Under the pieces are notes generated by a model. The model was not told where the DNA came from. It saw only the letters and a list, made by a program, of their open reading frames with translations, and made no database searches. From Candidatus Pacebacteria bacterium GW2011_GWA1_46_10 (lineage in GTDB: Bacteria > Patescibacteriota > Microgenomatia > UBA1400 > PJMF01), in the NCBI GenBank assembly GCA_001002135.1, contig LCLP01000004.1, forward strand, positions 1 through 38,330: a DNA stretch of 38,330 bases. Reading direction: 5' to 3'. Position 1 is the stretch's first letter; the number at the start of each line of letters is the position of its first letter. Of the stretch, positions 16,125 through 24,403 are shown one piece after another. Position numbers and translations under genes: made by a program.

Positions 16125-17516
16125 TTAGAGCAAAGCGAGTGTTTTTAGTACCTCCCTGACCGTCCGAGCATTCTCGCGGGAGATGATTTTGGTAAAACCC
16201 AACCGGCGAGCTTCTTTGATGCGGCGCTCGAGGTAGTTAACCTTGCGAATCTCCCCGAGCAAGCCAACTTCACCAATAAAAATGGTTTTCTGCGGTACTT
16301 TGACACCCCTCATCGAGCTGGCAATGGCCACTGCCAAACCAAGATCAACCGCTGGCTCCGTCACTCTAAAGCCACCGGCGGCACTCAAGAAAACGTCGTT
16401 GCTGCCCAGCGGTAAGCCGGCGTGCTTCTGCAGTACGGCACACAGCACTTGAATCCGCGAAAGTTCAATTCCCCGCCCCACCCGGCGCGGCATCGCCAAC
16501 TGCGAATTGGTCACCAATGCCTGCACTTCAATCAACAGCGGCCGTGTTCCTTCCATCACACAGACCGTAGCGCTGCCTGGTACACCGCCCTCTTGATGTT
16601 CTAAAAACAGTTCGCTCGGGTTAGGCACTTCCTCCAAACCATACTCCACGTGCTGAAAAACACCCACTTCATCAGTGGCGCCGAAGCGATTTTTGAGAGC
16701 TCTGACTAATCGTAATTGGTCTGACCGTTCCCCACTAATCTCAACGACCGCATCCACAATGTGTTCAAGTACTTTGGGGCCGGCAATCGCACCCTCTTTC
16801 GTCACGTGCCCAATTAAAAAGACGGGAATATGTAACGCCTTGGCCAACTGGGCAATTCGTTCAGTCGACTCACGCAGTTGCCCCACACTGCCGCTCGCCC
16901 CAGTCAACTCTCGCGTGCTCATAGCCTGGATACTGTCCACTACCACCAGTCGCGGTTGTTCGGTCCGCATCGCTTGTAGTAGTTCATCCACGTCGGTGGA
17001 AGTGATAAAAACTAAGTCTTTGAGTTTTTTCTGCGCCGTGAGCGCCGTCATTTTCTTTGTGGACTTTTTGTGCTCGCTATTTAAGAAACGGTTGATTCGT
17101 AATGAAATTTGCCGCGGGCTCTCCTCACCAGCCACATACAAGATCGGCCAACGATCCTTCTTAGCCGGAGAATCAACCAATAGATTGACCGCCACTTGCG
17201 TCATCAGTGTGGACTTGCCAATGCCCGGCTCGCCGCCCAACAAAATAACCCCACCCGGTACCATCCCCCCACCCAACACCCGATCCAACTCCGTCAAAGA
17301 GGTGGAAAACCGCTTTTCGCGGCCTTCCAGCGCCTTCACATCTGGAAAAGCAGTCAAGATTTCACTGCTCGGCCGCAGTGGTGACTTAGCTGCTATGGTT
17401 TCAACCGTTTCCTCAACCAGCGTGTTCCACTGCCCACACTCTGTGCACTGACCCTGCCAGCGAGGATAGGTGACACCACACTGCTGACAAACAAATTGAG
17501 TTTTGGTTTTTGCCAT
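16125..17516 (-). CDS. radA: DNA repair protein RadA (Sms)
   Basis: A RecA-related branch-migration helicase of homologous recombination and natural transformation. It has the N-terminal C4 zinc finger (Cys 10, 13, 24, 27), Walker A GEPGIGKST at 95-103, the RadA-specific KNRFG motif near residue 250 and a C-terminal Lon-protease-like domain (SAAGGFRVTEPAVDLGLAVAIASS). The 463-residue length is normal for the family. The ATG at 17516 has no clear Shine-Dalgarno; a heptad repeat array lies 20-60 bases upstream. It is downstream of the double-nucleotidyltransferase gene in the same direction, 52 bases away, and converges with the VirD4-like gene. In a cell with pilins it may take part in processing of imported DNA. 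Confidence 0.97.
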   Translation of the reverse strand: MAKTKTQFVCQQCGVTYPRWQGQCTECGQWNTLVEETVETIAAKSPLRPSSEILTAFPDVKALEGREKRFSTSLTELDRVLGGGMVPGGVILLGGEPGIGKSTLMTQVAVNLLVDSPAKKDRWPILYVAGEESPRQISLRINRFLNSEHKKSTKKMTALTAQKKLKDLVFITSTDVDELLQAMRTEQPRLVVVDSIQAMSTRELTGASGSVGQLRESTERIAQLAKALHIPVFLIGHVTKEGAIAGPKVLEHIVDAVVEISGERSDQLRLVRALKNRFGATDEVGVFQHVEYGLEEVPNPSELFLEHQEGGVPGSATVCVMEGTRPLLIEVQALVTNSQLAMPRRVGRGIELSRIQVLCAVLQKHAGLPLGSNDVFLSAAGGFRVTEPAVDLGLAVAIASSMRGVKVPQKTIFIGEVGLLGEIRKVNYLERRIKEARRLGFTKIISRENARTVREVLKTLALL

Positions 17517-17538
17517 AGGAACAACCAGTCGCCCAAAA

Positions 17539-17577
17539 AACTATTAACTACCAACTATTAACTCTCAACTAACTAAC
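17539..17577. repeat. AACTATT-type heptanucleotide repeat
   Basis: About five copies of AACTATT/AACTACC/AACTCTC lie between radA and the upstream gene, and the array runs into that gene's last codons (stop at 17571-17569). It is the same repeat family as at 3252-3305, 3878-3904 and 4686-4718. Confidence 0.7.
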
Positions 17578-18936
17578 ACTCAGTGTATCACCCTCGATTT
17601 TTTGCTTGATCAAACGAGTCGACGACACTCCCTTGCGGTGCTGATACACCACTTTGACCATCCCACCAAACTTCTTTAGCACCCGTCGTTTTTCTGCCAA
17701 ATGAGGACTATGACTGGAAACAGCCAGAATATGCGGGCGGAACTGACCAATCAACTGCTCACGTACCACCGAGTCACCAAAGTTCTCCGGTAAAACAAAC
17801 ACCTCGTCGGCGAGCCGCCATTGCTTTACATTCGCTAACCGAGTGAGTTGATTGTTCACAGGACGAGCGGGTCCCTTTATGGTTCTCACTCGCTGATCTG
17901 ACTCCAAACCAACAATCAACACATCGCCCACTTTTTTCGCCGCTTTGAGAAAGTTTTGGTGTTCCTGATGCAAGACATCAAACACACCAGTCACCAACAC
18001 TATTTTTTTACCCAGCGACCGCCAGTAGAGGCTTTTCCAGGCAGAAAAAAGGTGTTGACGAGTATTGCTCGGGTGAAAAAAGGCACTGTGAAGGTCAGCT
18101 CTCTGCCGTCCGTGACGCAGAGTCCGGTACCCAATCTCGATCATAAACGCCAGCCAGTTGCCCACTGCCAGTAAATCAAATTTTTTGAATTGGTAAGACA
18201 GCCGCTGATTTTTCGGCATCGACCAACTCACCAACAACTTACCTACCCAAGGATTGACCAATAAAAACCGCTGACGAGCGTGATAACGGTTAAACACCCA
18301 GCGCATTTGTAAAATCTCATATGCCTCGTACACCGTTTGTTTGGGCGGCGGCAGTGCCAAGCGGGTCTCATCCAACCAAAAGTTAAGGTCCCAACTGTGG
18401 CTCATATCCCCATCAGGCAAAGGCAGTCTGTGGCCCATTTTCCAGGCGTAAAACAGCATCAACAGTCGCGCTAGCCACATCCGATTTCTTTGTGTCACCA
18501 CCAGAAAATCAATGTCATCCTTTTCCGTGGCTCCACCGGCCGCGTGTGAGCCAGTAATAGCGACTGCTTCTATCCACGGGATTCGCCGAACCACTGAAAC
18601 CAATTCCAAAATGACTGGCTTTTTCTGTCGCTGATCAACTCCTGCCTGCCAACGCCTGGCAAACGACTGTTCTCTCCCGAAAAGAGCATAGTACTGATGA
18701 CTGTGAATGAGTATTTTTTTCTTCACCAGACTGCGCAAAGTTTTGGCCAACTGCTCCTTTCTGGCCAAAGGCGTTGACTGCCAAAGGGTTTTACTCAGAG
18801 AAAAACTCGCATCCACGGTACGCAAACCTTGGTTGGTTAACAGTCGTTCATAGATTTCCGAAAAATGGAGGGGGTGATCAAACTGAGCGCTGTACGTCAC
18901 TGTCGCCAAAACGGCTTTCTCTGCCTTGTTAAGCAT
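17569..18936 (-). CDS. Two-domain nucleotidyltransferase (Pol-beta-type plus cytidylyltransferase-type)
   Basis: A 455-residue fusion. Residues 1-110 look like a winged-helix region. Residues 129-144 hold GSHAAGGATEKDDIDF, the Gly-Ser...Asp-x-Asp signature of DNA polymerase beta-type nucleotidyltransferases. A basic middle part rich in Trp and Arg follows. From about residue 310 the sequence is a RfaE/TagD-like cytidylyltransferase domain (LVTGVFDVLH, RTIKGPARPVNN, a VSSTRLI end motif). Its HxGH signature reads HQEH (323-326), so the Gly is replaced by Glu, which may weaken CTP binding. A role in activating a sugar or alcohol phosphate for an envelope polymer is plausible from the family; the substrate is unknown. 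TAGAAT lies 6 bases before the ATG. It diverges from the YvcK-like gene. Confidence 0.75.
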   Translation of the reverse strand: MLNKAEKAVLATVTYSAQFDHPLHFSEIYERLLTNQGLRTVDASFSLSKTLWQSTPLARKEQLAKTLRSLVKKKILIHSHQYYALFGREQSFARRWQAGVDQRQKKPVILELVSVVRRIPWIEAVAITGSHAAGGATEKDDIDFLVVTQRNRMWLARLLMLFYAWKMGHRLPLPDGDMSHSWDLNFWLDETRLALPPPKQTVYEAYEILQMRWVFNRYHARQRFLLVNPWVGKLLVSWSMPKNQRLSYQFKKFDLLAVGNWLAFMIEIGYRTLRHGRQRADLHSAFFHPSNTRQHLFSAWKSLYWRSLGKKIVLVTGVFDVLHQEHQNFLKAAKKVGDVLIVGLESDQRVRTIKGPARPVNNQLTRLANVKQWRLADEVFVLPENFGDSVVREQLIGQFRPHILAVSSHSPHLAEKRRVLKKFGGMVKVVYQHRKGVSSTRLIKQKIEGDTLSVS

Positions 18937-18942
18937 GGTCGT

Positions 18943-18984
18943 ATTCTAAATGAGGGTAGGCGCATGAGAAAGAGCGGCTATAAT
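18943..18984. promoter_or_regulatory. Divergent -10 elements
   Basis: TAGAAT on the minus strand (18948-18943) lies 6 bases before the ATG at 18936. TATAAT on the plus strand (18979-18984) lies 8 bases before the ATG at 18993. Both genes appear leaderless or nearly so, and their promoters overlap within 56 bases. Confidence 0.6.
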
Positions 18985-18992
18985 CTCCTCAT

Positions 18993-20021
18993 ATGGCAAA
19001 CATCGTCGCTGTCGGCGGCGGGACTGGTACACCAGTCGTTCTCAGAGGTTTTAAGCAAAACCCCGCCCACCATCTTACTGCCATCGTGGCGGTCACTGAT
19101 TCCGGCGGCTCCACCGGCCGATTGCGCCAAGAATTTGGCTTTCTACCAGTCGGCGATCTGCGACAGTGTCTGGCGGCACTGGCCGAAGAAAATATCTCAG
19201 ACGAAATGTTTAATCTGCTTTTCTACCGTTTCAGTGGAAATGGAGGGTTGAAGGGTCATAATCTTGGAAACCTGATCTTGACTGCTTTTGAAGACATAAA
19301 ACAATCACCAGGTAAAGCAGTGGAGACAGTCGCCAAACTCTTCCACGCCCAAGGCAACATCTACCCTGTTACCGAAACCGTAGCTGACCTGGTTGTTGAT
19401 TACGAAGACGGCAGCCAGCAAACCGGTGAGCATCTCTTGGATGATCACACTCGCGGCGGGAAAAAAATCGTTAAACTTACCCTCACCAGACCCAGCCAAA
19501 TCTATAGCAAAGCCAAGCTCGCCCTAGAAGAGGCTGACCTCATCGTGCTCGGCCCCGGCGACCTATATGGCAGCCTCGTCCCTCATGCCCTGGTTAATGG
19601 CTTTAATGAGGCGCTCAAACAATCATCAGCGCCATTCGTTTACATCGTCAACTTAATGACTCACTACTCTCAAACCCACCACATGACTGCCAAGGATCAT
19701 TTAGACACTGTCGCGGCCTACTTCCAGCGAACTCCAGATGTAGTAGTAGTCAATAACGGCCCAATCTCCGATGAGTTACTCAAAGCCTACGCCGCCCAAA
19801 AAGAGTACCCGGTGAAAGATGATTTGCCAGTTAATGGCACCACTAAAATCATTCACGGCGACTTTGTGTCACAAGTCAAAATCCAGCTCAACTCCAACGA
19901 CGAAGTGAAACGCAGCCTCCTGCGGCATGATGAGAATAAGTTGGTGGCGAGCCTGGAGAAAATTATTTCACCTCACCGTACTGCCGCAACACCTGCGTCA
20001 CCCCTTGATCCAGCGTCGTGA
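18993..20021 (+). CDS. yvcK: YvcK/CofD-like protein (gluconeogenesis factor family)
   Basis: A 342-residue protein with the CofD/YvcK Rossmann-like fold. Features are the N-terminal GGGTGTPVVLRGF motif, AVTDSGGSTGRLR, PVGDLRQCLAAL, GHNLGNL and GPGDLYGSLVPH, all in family order. YvcK proteins bind UDP-sugars and affect cell-wall synthesis and central carbon metabolism in Firmicutes; the F420-pathway CofD activity is unlikely because no F420 genes are seen here. The last 59 bases overlap the 3' end of the convergent solute-binding-protein gene, so the C-terminal tail (RTAATPASPLDPAS) is encoded by the antisense of that gene and may be a recent extension. A TATAAT ends 8 bases before the ATG. 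Confidence 0.87.
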   Translation: MANIVAVGGGTGTPVVLRGFKQNPAHHLTAIVAVTDSGGSTGRLRQEFGFLPVGDLRQCLAALAEENISDEMFNLLFYRFSGNGGLKGHNLGNLILTAFEDIKQSPGKAVETVAKLFHAQGNIYPVTETVADLVVDYEDGSQQTGEHLLDDHTRGGKKIVKLTLTRPSQIYSKAKLALEEADLIVLGPGDLYGSLVPHALVNGFNEALKQSSAPFVYIVNLMTHYSQTHHMTAKDHLDTVAAYFQRTPDVVVVNNGPISDELLKAYAAQKEYPVKDDLPVNGTTKIIHGDFVSQVKIQLNSNDEVKRSLLRHDENKLVASLEKIISPHRTAATPASPLDPAS

Positions 20022-21840
20022 GCACCTTCTCCATCTCCTCACCCGTCAAGACTGCCTCCACCGCCACCCGATAGTAATCAATGATGTTGTCATTAATACC
20101 ATTATCGTGCGTGGCTGAACTCAAATACCACCCCTGGGCGTGAGGGGCGTCTTTCAAGACTGCGCCCACATAGGGGTCGCCTTGTAAATCAGCAACCAAG
20201 TCAGTTCTGGAGTATGGTTCGCCAAAAGCCCGCACTTGACTTTGAGCTGAATATAATTTTTTCATCACTTCAGCGCTGGTCAAATATTTCAAGAAACTCC
20301 ACGCCTCCGGTTTGTAGGCACTTTTTTCATTCACCCCCTCTGCCCAATAACTTCCCCATGTCACTACCTCTTCCGACAACTGCGGCAAGGGAGCAGTCGC
20401 AAAATTGAGGCTAGGATTAAGCTCCAGAATCTCGTGAGCGCGCCAAGAAGGGGCAAACATCATCGCTGCATCACCTCTGGCGAAAGCGACCGTAGAGTTC
20501 GGTAACGCGCTGCTCCAAACACTGTCCTCTGCCACAAAGTTGGTATAGAAAGTGAGCGCATCTCTCACCTCAGTAAAGGCTGGTTCGGCTGGGTCGCCAC
20601 CATTTTGCAAAATCAGCAGTGCCAAAATATCGGCAAAGTGATCGACGTTGCTGGTATTGCCGATCGCCAACCCCGCTCGTTGAATACCACTGCTGCGGCG
20701 CTCCGCTTTATCAGCCGGCACCGTCAGTTCATTGGCCAACTGTTTGAGTTCTGCCCAAGTGGCCGGCGGTTCTACCCCCGCCGTTTGCAAAATATCTTTG
20801 TTGTAATAGAGCACCAGGCCGTCATACATAATCGGCAAACCAACCAGTTTGCCATCCACTTGCAGTTGCACCGCAGCAATCGGGTAAAACGTACTTTGAA
20901 ACTCATTGGCATTCATCACACTTGAAGGCAAAACCGCTAAATCAGCTTTGAGCATCGGCACCCATGAGGCGTGGTAACGGAAAATATCCGGACCGTTACC
21001 AGAGGCGATCGCGGTTTGCAGCCGCTCGCGATAGTCTTTATGCGATTGAACACGATAATCAATCTTCACTCCAGGATTAGCCGCTTCATAATCGGCAATC
21101 ACCTCTTCCAATACAGAGGACGGTTCCCACAGTCCCCAATACGTCAGCACTTTTTGTTGAGCTGGGGTAGGAGTAGCACCCCCACCTTGTTGTACCGGCG
21201 TTCCCGAGCGACCAAAAATACGTGTCAATAAGAGAATAATCAAACCAAGACCTAAGATCGCACCCAAAATAATCGTAATCCACTTTTTGGGATTGGCTTG
21301 AATTTGGGCAAAAATCGGTTGCTTTACCCCTGGCTGAGTCGGAGTTTGAGGGATTCTCGGGGGTTTGGGTGGTTGACTACCAGCGGCCGCGGGCGGCGTG
21401 GCACTCGTCAGTGACGATTGAGCCGGTTTGGGGGCCAGAGCCGGATTAACACCCAAGGCTTTGTCGGTCGGTTTATCTTGAGGTGACATATTACCGGCTT
21501 GCGGCAAGGGAGCGGTTGGTTGTTTCACTTCGATCGGTTTGACTGGCGGTTTGGCAGTTGGCGATGGTGAAGAAAGTGCTGATGATTGGCCTGGCCTACT
21601 ACCAGGTAATGGGATGTCTCGACCACCCAGTTGCACCGGCCGTTTGGGCAGCTGCGGCGAAGAGGGGGATGTTTGAGCGGCAGGCGTGACTGGTGTAGTA
21701 GATCCCAAAGAGGGAACCGACGCCGATGCACCGGGTTTGAGTGAAGCCGGCGGAGTTTGAAACACGGTCTTATCTCCACCACTTTTTACAGGCTGTGACG
21801 AGGATTGTGGAGGAGTCGGTTTTGGTAAAGTAGCGTTCAT
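19963..21840 (-). CDS. Membrane-anchored extracellular solute-binding protein (family 1)
   Basis: A 625-residue protein in three parts. Residues 1-180 are a cytoplasm-facing Pro/Ser/Gln-rich disordered region. Residues 187-208 form one membrane helix. Residues 220-625 form an extracellular sugar-binding-type domain: LTYWGLWEPSSVLEEVIADYE, NGPDIFRYHASW, GLPIMYDGLVLYYNKDIL, PPATWAEL and SWRAHEILEL match family-1 ABC solute-binding proteins. There is no signal peptide or lipobox, unlike normal binding proteins. No ABC permease or ATPase gene lies in the window. It could capture an oligosaccharide at the surface or act as a receptor that signals through its long cytoplasmic tail; both are inference. 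Its 3' end overlaps the YvcK-like gene by 59 bases. Confidence 0.85.
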   Translation of the reverse strand: MNATLPKPTPPQSSSQPVKSGGDKTVFQTPPASLKPGASASVPSLGSTTPVTPAAQTSPSSPQLPKRPVQLGGRDIPLPGSRPGQSSALSSPSPTAKPPVKPIEVKQPTAPLPQAGNMSPQDKPTDKALGVNPALAPKPAQSSLTSATPPAAAGSQPPKPPRIPQTPTQPGVKQPIFAQIQANPKKWITIILGAILGLGLIILLLTRIFGRSGTPVQQGGGATPTPAQQKVLTYWGLWEPSSVLEEVIADYEAANPGVKIDYRVQSHKDYRERLQTAIASGNGPDIFRYHASWVPMLKADLAVLPSSVMNANEFQSTFYPIAAVQLQVDGKLVGLPIMYDGLVLYYNKDILQTAGVEPPATWAELKQLANELTVPADKAERRSSGIQRAGLAIGNTSNVDHFADILALLILQNGGDPAEPAFTEVRDALTFYTNFVAEDSVWSSALPNSTVAFARGDAAMMFAPSWRAHEILELNPSLNFATAPLPQLSEEVVTWGSYWAEGVNEKSAYKPEAWSFLKYLTSAEVMKKLYSAQSQVRAFGEPYSRTDLVADLQGDPYVGAVLKDAPHAQGWYLSSATHDNGINDNIIDYYRVAVEAVLTGEEMEKVLTTLDQGVTQVLRQYGEVK

Positions 21841-21887
21841 ATAAGGCAGTTAAAAGTCGTCTCTTTCCTTCATTTACTCTGGTCAGT

Positions 21888-21893
21888 TACAAT
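21888..21893 (+). promoter_or_regulatory. -10 element of the VanW gene
   Basis: TACAAT ends 7 bases before the ATG at 21901, which supports that ATG over the in-frame ATG at 21892 that overlaps the hexamer. Confidence 0.5.
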
Positions 21894-21900
21894 GGTCATT

Positions 21901-23757
21901 ATGGAGGGTTTTTTCACGCCTAGCAAGGGAGTTTTTTTTGGTATTCACTTCGCCGACGTTCACTTTGATGAGTCAACCGAGGTTGACATTGTTAATCTTA
22001 ACTCGCCAACGCCCAAACAAATCGTACGAATCGTCGGCGTTATTCTTTCACTGATCCTCCTGACTACTTTTACTGGTTTTGTGGTCGATGCCAGACGACA
22101 GTTCCTGCCCGGTACCACCTTAGAGCGGGTCGCGATCGGCAGCTTGACGCCGGCAGAGGCCTTGACCAAAGTCCGGCACGTCGACCTGCAACCAATCAAC
22201 CACACGATTGAGCTCACCGCACTTGACCAAACAGTGGCTTCTTCTTCGGCACAACTGGAAGCAAGCTATCACTACGACCAGACACTCACCGCCATTTTAC
22301 AAAGCCAGCAAGCTGACTTTTTTGGGTGGCTACGACAGCTTCTCTCTAATAACCAAGCTGAATTGGCCTACCCGCTGCCGGTCACCTACAACCAAGATAA
22401 GTTGAAACTGCTGATCCAAGCCCTCAAAGCACAGGTCGATGCTCCGCCCCATTTCCCCAGCGCCAAACTCAACACCTCTGGTTTGACTGAAAGTCTGGTC
22501 ATCGACACTGGCGAAGATATTTTCACACTTAATGAGTCAGCAACCCTCCAACAACTGACTGAAAAACTAAGTCAAGTCACCAATCAAACCTTGGCTCAAA
22601 ACAGCGACCAACCAATTAGCGCGGCAGCGGTACTTGATCCAGTCAGCCAACAACTGACTCCCGAACAGATAACTCAAGCGCATGAGCGCGCGGGCCGACT
22701 AGTGGGCGAAAAACTGGTCTTTGAAAAAGATCATTTAAAAAGAACACTCAATGACACTCAACTGGTGTCATTACTCACTTTCCCCGATGGCTACCAAACT
22801 GAAGCGATCAACGAGGTGCTTTACCAGTGGGCGCAAGAAATCAACCGTGTCCCTCAGAACGCCGAGTTTGTCTATGACCCAGAAACACTAGTCGTTTCTG
22901 TCTTTGTCCCAGATCGCAAAGGCTTGGAACTAAACACGGCCATGATGGCGCAGTCAGTGGTTGATGGGCTGAAAGAGCTCGAGGGGACTGATACCCAAAA
23001 CTTGAACGACGCTACGCTAACCAAAGAATTAGCATTGATTGAAACCGAAGCCGAAAAAACTCTGGCGGAAACCAACAACCTGGGGATTAAAGAGCGGATT
23101 GGCTTTGGCGAAAGTTACTACTATCACTCCATCCCCAGCCGCGTGCACAATGTCTCGCTGACCACCAATAGAATTAGCCTCACTCTGGTCGCACCCGGCG
23201 AAGAGTTCTCGTTTAACAAAACGCTGGGCGAGGTCTCGGCTGCCACTGGTTTCCAACCGGCTTATGTCATCATGAGTGGGCGAACAGTGTTGGGTGATGG
23301 CGGTGGCGTCTGCCAAGTCAGTAGCACCCTATTCAGGGCGCTCTTGGATTCTGGACTGAATATTACCCGCCGGCTCCAACACAGCTACCGGGTGAGTTAC
23401 TACGAGCTGGACCGCCAACCGGGCTTTGACGCTACGGTCTACGCGGGCAACGTTGATTTACGCTTCATCAATGACACTGACGACTATGTACTCGTTTACG
23501 GTCAAGCCGATCCTGACGGGCGAACGACGGAGATTAAAGACTATCAATCGTGGGACCCTCGCCCCCCACTGCCGACACAATATATTCCTGACTCAACTTT
23601 AGCGCCGGGGCAACTGAAACAAGTAGATTGGTCTGCGGCCGGCATTAAGGCCAAATTCACCCACATTGTCCGTGATAAAGACGGCAAGATTATGCGCGAG
23701 AACGAATACTACTCTAATTACCGCCCATGGGCGGCTAAGTTCTTGCAAGGGGTATAA
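21901..23757 (+). CDS. VanW family protein with peptidoglycan-binding-like domains
   Basis: A protein of about 618 residues. A cytoplasmic N-terminus is followed by one membrane helix (VGVILSLILLTTFTGFVV). Two YoaR-like repeats follow (residues about 70-340, with VAIGSLTPAEAL and FVYDPETLVVSVFVPDRKGLELN). The VanW domain lies near residues 390-540 (IGFGESYYYHSIPSRVHN, APGEEFSFNKTLG, GDGGGVCQVSSTLFRALL). The Cys-containing GGGVCQVSSTL motif is the hallmark of VanW. The family is linked to cell-wall peptides and glycopeptide-resistance clusters, but its reaction is not established; here there are no other van genes, so a general envelope role is more likely. The start at 21901 is chosen from the adjacent -10. 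It diverges from the solute-binding protein gene. Confidence 0.9.
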   Translation: MEGFFTPSKGVFFGIHFADVHFDESTEVDIVNLNSPTPKQIVRIVGVILSLILLTTFTGFVVDARRQFLPGTTLERVAIGSLTPAEALTKVRHVDLQPINHTIELTALDQTVASSSAQLEASYHYDQTLTAILQSQQADFFGWLRQLLSNNQAELAYPLPVTYNQDKLKLLIQALKAQVDAPPHFPSAKLNTSGLTESLVIDTGEDIFTLNESATLQQLTEKLSQVTNQTLAQNSDQPISAAAVLDPVSQQLTPEQITQAHERAGRLVGEKLVFEKDHLKRTLNDTQLVSLLTFPDGYQTEAINEVLYQWAQEINRVPQNAEFVYDPETLVVSVFVPDRKGLELNTAMMAQSVVDGLKELEGTDTQNLNDATLTKELALIETEAEKTLAETNNLGIKERIGFGESYYYHSIPSRVHNVSLTTNRISLTLVAPGEEFSFNKTLGEVSAATGFQPAYVIMSGRTVLGDGGGVCQVSSTLFRALLDSGLNITRRLQHSYRVSYYELDRQPGFDATVYAGNVDLRFINDTDDYVLVYGQADPDGRTTEIKDYQSWDPRPPLPTQYIPDSTLAPGQLKQVDWSAAGIKAKFTHIVRDKDGKIMRENEYYSNYRPWAAKFLQGV

Positions 23758-23773
23758 AAGTCTGATTAAAGTA

Positions 23774-23802
23774 TTGTATTTTTACTACATTTATACTAAA
23801 AT
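23774..23802 (+). promoter_or_regulatory. Promoter of the toxin-antitoxin pair
   Basis: TTGTAT (23774-23779), a 17-base spacer and TAAAAT (23797-23802), ending 9 bases before the antitoxin ATG. Confidence 0.6.
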
Positions 23803-23811
23803 TAGTTCATT

Positions 23812-24066
23812 ATGAATAAAGTTCAACTCACGCTCACTGATGAGGAGGCGTCTATTTTGTCTGAATATGGTGGTCGATTCGGTTATAGCTTGCCAAAAAC
23901 GATCAGATTTCTTATTGGCAAAGCCGTAGAAACCCATTTAGAATCAAAAACTCCTGTCTATCGCTTGAGTGACAGCGGTGAAGCGAAAGGTCTCAAGGCT
24001 TTAGAGGAAGATCGACAGGGTAAAACTATTAAAGTTACTAATTTCAAGAAATTTTTTAGTCAATGA
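23812..24066 (+). CDS. Type II antitoxin (RelB/RHH-like)
   Basis: An 84-residue protein placed directly before a RelE-like toxin with a 4-base ATGA overlap, the usual antitoxin-first order. The N-terminal VQLTLTDEEASILSEYGGRFGYSLPKTIRFLIGKAVE looks like a ribbon-helix-helix DNA-binding region (alternating beta strand, then two helices). The C-terminal half (ALEEDRQGKTIKVTNFKKFF) is likely the disordered toxin-binding tail. It would neutralise the toxin and repress the shared promoter at 23774-23802. The family name is inferred from architecture, not from a strong signature. Confidence 0.75.
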   Translation: MNKVQLTLTDEEASILSEYGGRFGYSLPKTIRFLIGKAVETHLESKTPVYRLSDSGEAKGLKALEEDRQGKTIKVTNFKKFFSQ

Positions 24067-24332
24067 TCGAGGTCAAATTCACCCGATCTTTTAAGAAAAG
24101 ATCACTCAAACTCAGTAGAAGAAACCAGCAACTCCAAAAAAATCTGGCCAAACAATTAACTTTATTTGAACAAGATCCTTTTCATCCGTCATTAAAAACT
24201 CACTATTTAGAGGGTAAACGAACCCACCAGCTTTCTATTTGGATTCAAAATAACTTAAGGGCACTGTGTGTTAAAAGGGATGATTATTATATTTTCTTTG
24301 ACCTCATCAATCACGATCAATATTATCACTAA
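24063..24332 (+). CDS. Type II toxin, RelE/YafQ-like mRNA interferase
   Basis: An 89-residue basic protein with the RelE fold pattern: an N-terminal strand VKFTRSFKKRSLKLS, a helix QQLQKNLAKQLTLFEQDPFHPSLKTHYLEG, then SIWIQNNLRALCVKRDDYYIFFDLINHDQYYH. The final His and the Arg in NLRALC are in the positions expected of YafQ-like catalytic or RNA-contacting residues. It would cut mRNA on the ribosome when the antitoxin is degraded. It starts with ATGA overlap after the antitoxin, so translation is coupled. A perfect 8-bp hairpin follows the stop. It looks complete and functional. Confidence 0.85.
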   Translation: MIEVKFTRSFKKRSLKLSRRNQQLQKNLAKQLTLFEQDPFHPSLKTHYLEGKRTHQLSIWIQNNLRALCVKRDDYYIFFDLINHDQYYH

Positions 24333-24342
24333 ACTCATACAA

Positions 24343-24369
24343 AACCCGAAAAATAGATTACTTCGGGTT
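24343..24369 (+). terminator. Possible terminator of the toxin-antitoxin operon
   Basis: AACCCGAA and TTCGGGTT form a perfect 8-bp stem with an 11-base loop, 11 bases after the toxin stop. Only a short T-run (GACTTTTCC) follows. The 3' arm shares two bases with the -35 of the next gene. Confidence 0.5.
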
Positions 24370-24397
24370 GACTTTTCCTAAAAATCCTCTGTAAACT
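24368..24397 (+). promoter_or_regulatory. Promoter of the Phd-like gene (leaderless)
   Basis: TTGACT (24368-24373), an 18-base spacer and TAAACT (24392-24397) ending 6 bases before the ATG at 24404. The expected start site is at or beside the A of the ATG. Confidence 0.65.
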
Positions 24398-24403
24398 TAC
24401 CCT

